64,000 nt of DNA from Cliona cf. orientalis (lineage: Eukaryota; Porifera; Demospongiae; Clionaida; Clionaidae): the NCBI GenBank assembly GCA_963930775.1, contig OZ005707.1:4774001-4838000 (forward strand), written 5' to 3'. Below the pieces are notes generated by a model. The model did not search any database and had not been told where the DNA came from. It saw only the letters and a list, made by a program, of their open reading frames with translations. Both the position numbers and the translations under genes were made by a program. Shown here in pieces: positions 22,503 through 32,739 of this stretch (its first letter is position 1; every line of letters starts with the position of its first letter).

Positions 22503-25500
22503 ATGGCTGCTGGTGGTGAATCTGATGTGATCGTGATCTCTTCTGACTCAGAGGACTCTGACAGTACTGAAATATCTACGGACTGTGATAACATTTTAAC
22601 TTTCACCCCTACCAAGAGGTACTCAACAGCATGCCATCGCGATCGTTCACTGATAACTAATTTATCTTTTTTTACAGACCACCGAGTGAAGTGGATTCGG
22701 ACGAGGATGATCATGATGGAGAGCTGGGCGACTCGCACCAAACACGGTAAGCCAAAATACGTGCCCCCCTCCCCACAAAAACAAACAAACAAACAAATAC
22801 GAGAGTGGCATACAGCTAGTTGTGCACGCATTATGCCACGAAAGCTATTCAGTTAATAATGATCCATGATACTTGTTGAGGAACAATAATTGTATCTTGA
22901 GATGGTAGGTTGGCCTGATGAAGTCTTGTGGTGTGTTAGGCTATTTAAGTGATGTTCTGGTGGTAAAATGGTACGTTTTAACGATGTCTTGGGGGTCATA
23001 ATCACTGCCTCTATTTCAATTACCGTATTTGTTCTAAAAATTCGGCCCTTCTAATTATTCAGCACCCTTTACTGAATGATCGAAAATAGTCTATAATTTT
23101 CGGCAAAGGTCGTCACACATATATGCTATAAACGGGAATAGAATGTACACACAGACAGAATGTTGAATATTAACCTCTAAAAATTCGGCGAAGCTAAAGC
23201 AATCTTATTATTTTCATGCCGAATTTTTAGAAGAAATACGGTATGTCTTCTGGGGAAATTTACCTATTACTTTCCTTCAGGGGAACCGGAAAAGTGTTCC
23301 TCAACAGTGCTTATTAACTCTACTGGCCAAATATTGTTACCACAAAATTGACCGCATTGTACTGTGGTTTATTTTCTCATTTCTATTTCATGTAGGAGAG
23401 AAGATGATCCTGGACCCAGTTGTCGCAAAAAGTGAGTAGCCAGAGATGATACCATGAACTGCTCCTTTCTACTACTTAATACTTTGTACAGTAGTGTGTT
23501 AATAATTATGTGGCTTCTCTGACAACCACTATGTAGCTGTGGTTGACCTTGCATGAGAGTAGTTTGCACAGCTGTGCTAGGGTAAATTTTAGTGGCAGGT
23601 GTTGAGCTCTTGTGCATCATAAGCTAGCTTAATGCTGTTATTCAGCCTATTCTTAATCTGAATACTTTGCAGGATTAAATTTGAGTCTCCAGAGGTAGAT
23701 TATTACCATGGTGACAAAGAGTTGCCAGTGTATTCACGAGTTCAATGTGGATATCCTGTCGGAGATCTAGTGAACATATTGTTGAAGTCTGACCTTGATC
23801 TGAATAGAGTTTGCACTGTTCAACCTCTGAGTGTAACAGAAAACTCGTGCTTTGTTGTAGACATTGACTCTGTCGATTTTCAAGACCTAAAGGCTGATGA
23901 TCTTGGAGCTTGGAGTACTACAGGGACCAAGAAATGCTTCTTTCGTTTTGCACAGTCGGGCACTCTCCGAGTTACAGACAAGAAACCCTCGAACAGCAAG
24001 TTCAACTATTTCACCCTGACCCGTCGATATTACATTCATAAATCGTATGACAAATTCCATCGCCAGTTGGTGGATATCAAAGGTATGCTAAAATGATTCA
24101 ACACCTTATAATTATTTGGCACCCTTCATTGAATTAGTCTGTACTTGATAATACTTCAAACAGCCTCAGAGGTCATAAATATCCTGGGAAAGCATGCCCC
24201 CCAGATTCCATAGTTTGGGCACACTACCAAACACCAGAATTTCCCCCTCAATGAAAAATGTATATTAATCTCTACCAAGAAATGAAGAGGAATGGCCTTG
24301 ACTGCTATATACTTTGGATTCTTGGGATTACTCTGTGCATTAGATACTTTATCAATAATTATTACTTTTGAGAAAAATGAGTTCAAAGGTCAACCATAGT
24401 TTTAGCATGATGTAATGCTTAAAATATTATGCAACCCATGCATTGTGAGAAGTCAATTTTGACATATTATGTGTTATTAATAGTCCACTTCTATATTATA
24501 TACTCTCGGCGCCCACATTTGCTCTATGGGGGCACACGTAGTCAAACTGACGCACTAGCCCAAGTATTATAACTTTTATCACCACCAGGGTTTATTTGCT
24601 TGAGGGGGCAAACACATTGCAGCAAACATCGAGGGGGAACCCTATAATATATTAAGTATAGGCAGGAATTAATACAGGGGGGGCACCCCGGGATCCCCCC
24701 CCCCCCTCCCGACTGGCATGTCCTTTTGAAAATTGCTGAGTATTTTACTAATGCATGTTGTAGAGTGTGATAAAAATTATTAATATGCAACTTTTTACTT
24801 GTGTATATGGTCTCAGAAGCCACCAGAAAGTCTCAGAGGTCGTAAATTTCCTTTCCTGGGGGAGCATGCCCCCATGCAGGCCCCCTATTTTGGGTACACT
24901 ACTGTACACTAGAATTTCCCCCCTCTACGAATAACTCGTGTATTCTATAATATTATGTCTATAATATCCCTGCCTATAATATTGTATATAAGTATTACCT
25001 TTCATCCTGTACAGATATGCAAGGATGCCACAACCGCTATGCTATAGTGCAATATTGGTTTGATGGGCCACAGATCGAGATCAAAATTAAACCACATGGC
25101 AATTCAAAATCTTCCCATCCATACTTCAGGACAGCAGCGTCTGCTAAAGCCCAACACAAGGCAATAGCATCTAGTCATACGCCCAAATCGGCTGTACAAG
25201 TTGCTGTAAGACAGCAAGGAGGGGAACTTGATGCCCGAGGTTTGAACAAATTACCAAGGAACATTGATCAGATGAAGAACTATCGTCGGTCGGAAGCAAA
25301 AAAGGAGAGTGATGTACTCTACTCGGTCATGTTGCAGTGCAAGTTATCGGAGGGTAAATCAGATGCGTTTGTGCGTGATGTCAAAGCTGCACCTGAACCA
25401 CAGTGTATATTATTCACTGATTGGCAGTTGGCTGACCTGGTTCGTTTTTCTACCAAGCCTTCAGAGTTTTGTGTGTTCACCGCTGACACTACTTACAATT

Positions 25501-27551
25501 TGGGTGATTTTTATGTGACCCCTACTACGTACCAGCACCTCATGCTTGAGGATACTGCTTCACGGAAGCATCCTTTCTTCTTGGGTCCCATCCTAATTCA
25601 TCAACGTAAAAATTTCTCGGCATTTAACTACCTTGCAAGTACACTGATAGGATTCAACAAAAAGCTTCAAGATGTGCAATTCTTTGGAACCGATGGTGAT
25701 CCAGCCCTAATTGAAGCGCTGTCTCACAATTTTCATTCTGCTAAACAGTTGCGATGCTTCATTCATCTCAAGAAAAACATAACAGAAAAACTCCGGGATC
25801 GAGGAATTCCTAGCTACGAAACACAAGAATTTCTTGCTGATGTGTTTGGAAAGAGAAGTGGGAACACATATGAAGAAGGGCTGGTGGATTCGACAGATGG
25901 TGATGACTTTGATGCTCGATTAGACAATTGTGAGGCAATATGGTTATCAAGAGAAGCACTGTATGCTCGTCAAGGTCAAAACACTTTTTTTGACTATTTC
26001 AAATCACACTACTCGAGTGTGATCCGAAACAACATGCTGAAGGATTTGAGGACATCTGCTGGACTTGGATCACCTCCCAAAATCTTCACTACTAATGGTT
26101 GTGAAAGCCTGAATGCAGTCATCAAACGCAAAGTGAATTACAAGGCAACGGAGTGGCCAGACTTTAACAATCAGTTAAAGGAGATAGTTGAAGGTCAGAG
26201 AGATGAAGCAATTCGTTCCTTGTCTGGTCGTGGGCAATTTCAGCTCTGTGAACAGTATCGGTATTTGCAGGTTCACCCCCAAGAATGGGTGAAGATGACA
26301 TCTGATCAGAGGCGTAATGCAGTGAAGAAATTCGATGATGCTCCTTTGCGCAAGTCAAAAAGTGCTGGCCAAGGAATTTTGCGAGCTGCCATGTCCAGTG
26401 ATAGTGCTAGTGACACTGTCACAGTATCCAGTGATGTTGACACTAAAGGTGGCATGAGCATAGAATCTGAGGATTGTGGTATCACTACTCTACCACAAGC
26501 AACTCTGGATTCAATCTGGTCAAAAGCACTCGAGTATGTGTTATCGTCATCTGATGTTGTAGCTGCTCCTGGCGGTGATCCAAAAGCCAAGATGGTTTCT
26601 TCTCGATCCAATACTTCTCCCCATTATGTACAAGTCCTTAGTTCTGGACAGTATGTGTGTGACAATAGTTGCTTGCAGTGGAAATCCTCGCAAATATGTG
26701 CACACACTGTAGCTGTGTCGGAGAAGAATGGTGATTTGCAGTCCTTTTTAGATTGGTATGTTGCTACGAAGCAGAAACCCAACTATACGTCACTTGCTAT
26801 ACATGGTCTTCCTGCTGGTCGTGGACGAAAGGGAGGAGTTCCCAAAAGGCAACGGAGTAAAGCTCAACCTCGTGCAGAAATTAGTATTCTTCGTCCAGCC
26901 ACTTGTTCCAGTGAGTCAGACAAAGTTGGTGCCTCTCCTACTGTACAGTCCTCTCAAGATCGCTCATCACATCCAGATATAGCCTCATACAGCAACACTC
27001 GGTCTGAATCGCTTCCTACTGGCATTGGTTCTTACTTACCACAGTCACCTCTCTCAATATCGCAGCCAAGTGCAGTACCCTATGGCAGTGTTCAATCTGC
27101 ATCATGTCTCACTAGTGTTGGTTCTTCAGCTCCAGTGGTAACACAAAACCAGACTATCAATATCCATCCTTCTTTTCCAGGACCATCCAGCTCCAGATCC
27201 GCACAAACATACTCTGAAAATCCATTCTTTTTGCGGTTTATACAAGGAAACATAAGAATGTGCCAGGGTTGCCGTATGTCATTGCGTACAGTGGATGGTA
27301 GTGTTCCCAAACCACCGTTTGATCTTGCAATAGCACGGTTTGAGCGCAGAACCTTCCGTGATAAGAATGGAGAATTGCATACACCATTGCGTGAACAAGC
27401 AGTCCATTATCATTTGAAGCCTTGCTGTATTCAAGTTGTAGCCCCTGATTTTGATTCATCAAATGTGTCAATTCCTGCAGATGTGCAGCCACTGCTTACT
27501 CCGGTCCACAAAGAATATTTACGTTTAATTTTTTTCATGCAAGTGGTATAG
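22503..27551 (+). CDS. MULE transposase, five exons, 1,055 residues
   Basis: Exons read from splice sites and frame: 22503-22618, 22678-22746, 23396-23431, 23673-24082, 25015-27551; all introns are GT-AG and the spliced frame is 1,056 codons including the stop. The N-terminus (MAAGGESDVIVISSDSEDSD) is acidic with a SUMO-interaction-like VIVIS. Exon 5 holds the MULE RNase-H core: D368 in FTADTTYNLGDF, D437 in FFGTDGDPALIEAL followed by LRCFIHLKKNI, and E574 in TNGCESLNAVIKRK. A SWIM-like cysteine/histidine motif follows (YVCDNSC...QICAHTVAVS, about residue 750), then a Ser/Pro-rich linker and a C-terminal CQGCRMSLR cysteine pair. It would bind the terminal repeats, excise and reinsert the element in the nucleus. 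The catalytic assignments rest on family pattern, not alignment. No stop or frameshift is seen, so it may be active. Confidence 0.85.
23021..23243. mobile_element. MITE in intron 2 of the MULE transposase
   Basis: TACCGTATTTGTTCTAAAAA at 23021 matches the reverse complement of the right end (TACCGTATTTCTTCTAAAAA at 23243). Inverted ends are about 26 bp and total length about 223 bp. The outer TA on both sides suggests a Tc1/mariner-type TA target. It is a nested insertion within the MULE. Confidence 0.75.
24165..24262 (-). repeat. Dispersed repeat with GCATGCCCCCC core, copy in intron 4
   Basis: Shares CTCAGAGGTC, TAAAT, GGGAAAGCATGCCCCCCAG and ACCAGAATTTCCCCCT with 24800-24925 and, in opposite orientation, with 640-765. 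Non-coding; family unknown. Confidence 0.55.
24800..24925 (-). repeat. Second intron-4 copy of the GCATGCCCCC repeat
   Basis: Runs from GGTCTCAGAAGCCACCAGAA to AGAATTTCCCCCC. It matches 24165-24262 in the same direction and 640-765 inverted. The preceding 24660-24720 holds a C-rich run. Confidence 0.55.
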
Positions 27552-27710
27552 TTAGGTCTTTATTGTTGCTTATTTAGGGCCACAATAATATTGTCATAAT
27601 TATGTTGTAACAGTATAATAGTTATTACTGTTACTTCTATGTATCTCCACATTATGAATGATTTGTGACACTGATTCCAATTTTCTAGCTAATGGTCGTC
27701 ATATCACCAT

Positions 27711-27799
27711 GCTCGAGTCCATAGTCGAGTCCACAGTCCAGTCCACGGTCCAGTCCATGGTCCAGTCCACGGTCCACAGTCCAGCTTTTACACTTACCC
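27711..27799 (-). repeat. Right MULE terminal inverted repeat
   Basis: Reverse complement of the left end, with one 12-bp unit fewer and a few substitutions (GACTCGAC for GACTGGAC in the innermost units). Confidence 0.85.
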
Positions 27800-27888
27800 C
27801 TATATCTATACGTATACGTTAAACTTAACTTATGCAATATTGATGACGTCATCAGTTGTTGGCGTAACGACTGGGTACAAGGTCAAGG

Positions 27889-28682
27889 CATAGATATTAT
27901 AGACTACGTAAACGGGATTGGAAACTGCTCACGTGAGCAATAGAACGTGTACACGCACTCCGTATTATGGTTTGCATTCTTGGATAGACCCGTTGCTATG
28001 ACAATTTGAGCAAAAATGGCCGAAAATGGCGACCGCAGTGCACTTATCGACTAATAACAGCGAAATGACAGTAGTTTTGAACTTCAACGAAGCTTATCCC
28101 AGTGAAGGAGTCCCTACTCTAAACGTGGCCAGCAAGTTTGAGTTTCCGAAGTCTCTCTGGTCTACGCTACAGTCCCACAAAGTCCAAGAAGCAAAAATGG
28201 CCGGTTTTTGGGCCTTTTCACGGCCTGCTCACTCACAGAAGACAGCGCATCAAGTGTCAAAACGGTCACAAGTAAGACAGCGCATCCCAAGATGGTGGAA
28301 AGGGCAAAGCCACTGCACCGATACACTGAAATAAACAGTTTTCAACAGTTCTTGATCAGCCATTTTTGCTTCTTGGACTTTGTGGGACTGTAGCGTAGAC
28401 CAGAGAGACTTCGGAAACTCGAACTTGCTGGCCACGTTTAGAGTAGGGACTCCTTCACTGGGATAAGCTTCGTTGAAGTTCAAGACTACTGTCATTTCGC
28501 TGCTATTAGTCGATAAGTGCACTGCGGTCGCCATTTTCGGCCATTTTTTGCTCAAATTGTCATAGCAACGGGTCTATCCAAGAATGCAAACCATAACACG
28601 GAGTGCGCATACGCGTATACGTACGTTCTATTGCTCACGTGAGCAGTTTCCAATCCCGTTTACGTAGTCTATAATATCTATG
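27889..28682. mobile_element. P-type fold-back element
   Basis: The arm at 27889-28201 is repeated in reverse complement at 28359-28682 with about 97% identity by eye, around a 157-bp loop. The outer ends are CATAGATATTATAG and CTATAATATCTATG, and GTCAAGG flanks both sides (27882-27888 and 28683-28689), a 7-bp target duplication. The end motif CATAGATATTA, the nearby GGATTGGAAAC and the 7-bp duplication match the P element at 36088-41052. Each arm carries the same open stretch starting MATAVHLSTNNSEMTVVL, about 60 codons, as if the first exon of a full element had been inverted and duplicated. It has no transposase, so is non-autonomous. Confidence 0.8.
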
Positions 28683-28771
28683 GTCAAGGTCTACCTTATA
28701 TATTAGCACAGAGCGCACTTTCATGTTTATCGACCCTCTCGCTTTCCGAGACGCAGACGTTTCCATCGAAA

Positions 28772-30049
28772 ATGTACGCTCAAGCTTTTCGCACATTTGT
28801 TCGTCGTATTCCAGTACTGTCTTTGATTGAGCGGTACCCGAAAACATCGCTGGGTTTGGGACTGATGTTGTGTTCGCCAATTGCTGACCGATACCTACAG
28901 CGAAGGGCAAAGCGTGTATTGAGTCAGCCGATTCTAGACAAGCTGGAAAGGGGATCGGGATCAGACATTGCTCTACCTGATTTGCCCATACGTCTAGAAC
29001 GTGAAAAGGAATTTAGTAACTTGAAACTCGTCATCGACAACTCCAAGAAGGGCTACGATGTATCCAAGATCGGGGGCAAAACTTTCAAAGTGGTACTTGG
29101 ACCGAGCGGAACTGGCAAGACGTACTTAACGAGGAAGCTGTGCAAAGAGTACCCCTTCGGCGTTCTTTATCACGAAGTCTTCGATCCGTGTGTGGCTGCA
29201 CAAGAACTGGCACACAGCTCGGGTATGTTACTGGAACCTATAGGGGTATTTGATTTAGCTTTGAGTTTTGTTCCTCGGGGGCGGTATAGACACTATCACG
29301 TGTTGCCCAAGAATCCTACCTCAGCATTGGCATACGTACTCGCCAAAGTTGGAGAGCAAGCGGCCCGCTTCAAAAACAAACATGGATACCCCCCCACTTT
29401 TGTCATTGACGGGGCAGATCTGATCGCAAAGCATGATCCTAAAGCCTTTATAGCGTTAGTTGATCGAGCCAAGTTTCTGGCAAATGTCGGGATATTACAG
29501 ATCGTCTTCGTGAGTAGCGAGGGGATTGTCATACCACTGCTACTGAGAACGTCGTCATCCACTAGGGAAGCACCAGTGGTGGAAGTGTTGGATATATCTG
29601 AAGAAGATGCGGTTGACTTTTTGAAGAAGGAAATGCCTGCAGATTTAGCAAAATTTGTTTTCAGCATGACTGGTGGCAGGCTCGTTCACATGATTCAGGC
29701 CTTCGAGTTCTACCAAATGAAATGTAGGCCCTACTCGTTGGAATCATCTCGTACGAAGAATTTAATAGAAAGTTTCCTTGTAATAAAGTACGGCGAAAAT
29801 GCCCGCCTTCAAGCCTTGAAACAAGGCGACTCTCGGTTACAAGACGAGGTTATCAGGCTAGTGTTTCTTCGAAGAAATGTTACTCCTAACGATATTGTAA
29901 AAGTGTTGCACACGGAAAAAAAGGCAGAAGTCTTGAAGGCTGTTGACGACCTCTTGGCAAGTAGCTTGTTTAGGTACAATGCAGCTGGATTAGTAACTTT
30001 TCACAGCAAAATTGTTGAAGATTTCTTAAAGAAGGATTTATCCATGTAA
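28772..30049 (+). CDS. Intronless P-loop (AAA+/STAND-like) ATPase, 425 residues
   Basis: Single open frame from MYAQAFRTFVRR to stop. Walker A is GPSGTGKT (about residue 110) and Walker B FVIDGAD (about 213); a sensor-like IVFVSSEG follows at about 245. The C-terminal part has LDISEEDAVDFLKKEM and MTGGRLVHMIQAFEFYQ, the lid-type helices seen in AAA+/STAND ATPases. The N-terminus has a short basic stretch and a weakly hydrophobic LGLGLMLCSPIADR. From memory, similar single-exon proteins with an F/YVSSEG motif occur patchily in fungi, oomycetes and some animals, sometimes near Crinkler-type proteins; this is a resemblance, not a search result. Base use is more GC-rich than its surroundings. It starts 83 bp after the fold-back's target duplication, so the element forms its upstream region. 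Substrate unknown. Confidence 0.8.
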   Translation: MYAQAFRTFVRRIPVLSLIERYPKTSLGLGLMLCSPIADRYLQRRAKRVLSQPILDKLERGSGSDIALPDLPIRLEREKEFSNLKLVIDNSKKGYDVSKIGGKTFKVVLGPSGTGKTYLTRKLCKEYPFGVLYHEVFDPCVAAQELAHSSGMLLEPIGVFDLALSFVPRGRYRHYHVLPKNPTSALAYVLAKVGEQAARFKNKHGYPPTFVIDGADLIAKHDPKAFIALVDRAKFLANVGILQIVFVSSEGIVIPLLLRTSSSTREAPVVEVLDISEEDAVDFLKKEMPADLAKFVFSMTGGRLVHMIQAFEFYQMKCRPYSLESSRTKNLIESFLVIKYGENARLQALKQGDSRLQDEVIRLVFLRRNVTPNDIVKVLHTEKKAEVLKAVDDLLASSLFRYNAAGLVTFHSKIVEDFLKKDLSM

Positions 30050-32212
30050 ACAGTTTGCAAACTAGACATAATAATATTATTATTGTGTACATACACATAA
30101 ATTTAATTTTTAGTGAGTATACCATGCTTGTAATACACATAAAAAAATTTTTTAATTTGTATAAGTTCATGAGTACAGTGCTACACAGCAAAAGAGTAAA
30201 TTTTTTTCTAACTTTGCATGCACACTTATTATTACCTATAATGAATAGAAATATCACTTTTAGCAGCAGTATTAGTGTGCAAAGCGTCAAACAAAGACCG
30301 CTCCTGTAACCGAAGCTATGACGAATAATGACGATGGTCTGGTATCACGTGCACAATACATAGCAATACAAACGATCAAAAATCGCAAGATCGAAGGCTA
30401 TAGACAAGATGAGGTAAGTTTCTGAAGGTAGAGAATCGTTCTGGTATGTCTACTTCTACATAATATTACCGTACATAGCTAATACGAGCGACAATCGGAC
30501 CGCCTAGTGAGGCTGTGATTGTCAACCCTACAAAAAAACTTTGGAGCATTAAAAAGGCTTTTGGGCTGCCTATCGTTACTATCTTACCTCACTTCGACGC
30601 CTTAGAAGTGAAGCGCTCCACGCGTTCAACGCTAACAACTCTGTTCTCGCTGCCTTCTCGTTCTTAGATCGCCAGTGGGCGTGGTCAATAAAAACGTCAC
30701 TATTGTACACGTGCGTTGGGTAATACGTCATCAAGGCGGAGTCCGACCCGTCTTGAGCACTCGGCGGAAACGTTTGCTTCCGGATTGGGCGTTTCCTGCA
30801 AAACATTCGCAGTTCCACATATACACCAGAATTATTAATGCACAAGGATGCATTGAGCACAATCTTGACTCTTAACTAACACTTTCATGCAAGATTTGTG
30901 CCTAACATAAATAGACCATATTTTAGGCTATTTTGGTCAATATCTCCGTCACCCTTTGTAGTTAAGACTTCTTATTTGGCACAAAGATGCATCTAGTTGG
31001 TATCTATCTTCATCTCAAATCTGGATTCTTAACTATAATCCAATCTCGTGAAATGTGCCTAACATAAAAATTGGAAATTTTTGGCTATTTTTGCATGCTG
31101 AAGCCATATAGAAGGTGCTCAGTGTACTTAAGGCCAGATTCTGAACGCTTAGCGCGCGCCCGACTAACGGCCTCTTATCGCGTACATCGCTCGTGGTTGC
31201 GGTTAATTAGCGCTCGTACTGTGACGTCATATCGTATCGAGCACGTACAAGCCATATGAAGAAGATTGAGGACATTCCACACTGTCTGACACACATTCAC
31301 ACCATAGCAGGTATAGGGAAAATGCACTAGAAATGCCATTTTTATATAATAATTCCATTATGATCAATATTTAAGCTTTGTACAACTTACAGTGATCTTC
31401 TATGGATTATTTGCTTTGGATTGATACCAAACAAAGAATTCCATGATACACAAGTTGCGCCATTACAATTCAAAGGATATTCTGGATTTGTATTACAAAG
31501 TATAGGGAATACCAGAGAGTGCAAAGTTCAAATGCGTTTCTTTCCAAATACGCAAATTTTGAAATTTTGTACAACTCAGACTGTGCTATAATAGGTGGTA
31601 TTGATTCTTTCTGACAAGGTTACGATATGTAAAAGAGTTCTGTGTTTGCGCCATTTTCGTTCAAAGATAAAGCTTAGTTTTGAAGGTAAGTCTATGTGGC
31701 CAAGGGCTACTTGGATACGTTTTGGTGTCTAGGCTACTGTTGTCGGTATTTAACACACCAGTGCTACAAAGGAAAGTGTTAATGACACTCTTCAGCAGAA
31801 ATGTCCCGTTTTGCCCTAAACTTCTTCATATGCACGGCGTTGGGGCCGCATAGCTGCAGATTGGAGCTCAATATCTCGAGCAAAAGCCGTCCAGGGTTGT
31901 TCTACCCAACATTTCGCAGGTCTGACAGCAAGATGGTGATCGTTGGGATGGATTTCGAGGATCTGTCGGAGGGATTACGAATAAGTTAGTTCGTTTTGAA
32001 CTTACATGCGGAAGATTAGGCCGTCAGCACTCCAAAAACAGTGTCTATGTGGAATAAAACTCGACCAGAACGCTATTTTCACAATCCCTCCGATGAAAGT
32101 TTAGATCACTGTCTTAGGCTTCTTTCTTCATAGTTAAGGTCAGCTAAAAGTTGCTGCTTTAAGATCTGTAAAGTTTGGAGTTGACACCACAGAGGATAGC
32201 CCTACAGCACAT
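30050..32212. other. Long non-coding stretch; one possible orphan exon
   Basis: At 30317-30413 an ATG opens about 32 codons (MTNNDDGLVSRAQYIAIQT then KNRKIEGYRQDE) ending in a good GTAAGT donor, but I found no convincing next exon. The rest (30.4-32.2 kb) holds short ORFs without recognisable motifs and AT-rich sequence. Confidence 0.35.
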
Positions 32213-32290
32213 CCATGGACAAGGGGTGGTCACATAATACCTGCTGTACTGACACCCGCGACCGGGATCAAAGTGAGATCAAGCGATCAA
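32213..32290 (+). repeat. Repeat with CCCGCGACCGGGATCAA core (left of array)
   Basis: The segment with GGACAAGGGGTGGTCACATA, CTGCTGTACTGACACCCGCG and GACCGGGATCAA returns inverted at 50797-50886. The two copies sit just outside the two ends of the 18-kb repeat array, each beside a LINE fragment. Confidence 0.65.
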
Positions 32291-32409
32291 GACGTCCGTT
32301 TGCGCTGCTCAAATCAAGGTCAAGATGGGTCTCGTCCTTTGACTCCACCCACACCCCACCCATCCCCGGTTGGCAATCAAGGGTCAAGGCTCTTTTAGCG
32401 GTGTGATCA

Positions 32410-32739
32410 AGCGTAACTGCACAGTGGGACAGTAGTTATGATGAGCTGTTAGAACTTGCTAACTTGAAACCCCTTGAAGAGAGACGTACAGAGCTCAGAC
32501 TTGGATTACTATTCAAAATTCTACACAACTTGTGTTTCTTTCCAGAAGGCTCAGTGGAATACCGCAGTTTCTCCAGTAGTAGGAGTTCTCACTCCCAGCA
32601 GCTCTATATCCCTTTGGCTCATACTAATTCTTACTTTTACTCTTTCTTTCCACATACCTCCTCCACCTGGAACATGCTGGACGAAAATTGTGTTTTAAAT
32701 CAATCATACTCATCATTTATGCGTAACTTAAGACATTAA
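32410..32739 (+). mobile_element. LINE 3' fragment: C-terminus of reverse transcriptase ORF
   Basis: The frame reads WDSSYDELLELANLKPLEER, then GLLFKILHNLCF, FFPHTSSTWNML and a stop. This matches the usual tail of a non-LTR (CR1/L2/RTE-type) ORF2, where 'L..RR...RL.L.YKI' and 'FFP.T...WN.L' recur. Reverse transcriptase and endonuclease domains are missing, so it is a 5'-truncated copy. Confidence 0.7.

Larger units (their letters stand above)
22314..27799 (+). mobile_element. Complete MULE-type DNA transposon (5,486 bp)
   Basis: The left end starts GGGTTAGTGTAAAAGC at 22314. The right end, read in reverse complement from 27799, starts GGGTAAGTGTAAAAGC. The inverted ends continue for 85-100 bp as a 12-bp tandem repeat (CTGGACCGTGGA and variants). 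The 9-bp direct repeat CTATATCTA flanks both sides (22305-22313 and 27800-27808), the size expected for Mutator-like elements. The internal gene is a five-exon MULE-like transposase with an open frame. With near-identical ends and an intact target duplication, the insertion looks fairly young. Confidence 0.92.

Noticed and set aside
22336-22530. ORF reading MDRGLDHGLDRGLDRGLD
   Set aside because: It is the translation of the 12-bp subrepeat in the MULE terminal repeat, not a gene.
30579-30860. 93-codon minus-strand ORF
   Set aside because: No recognisable motif, signal peptide or splice context; composition like surrounding non-coding sequence.
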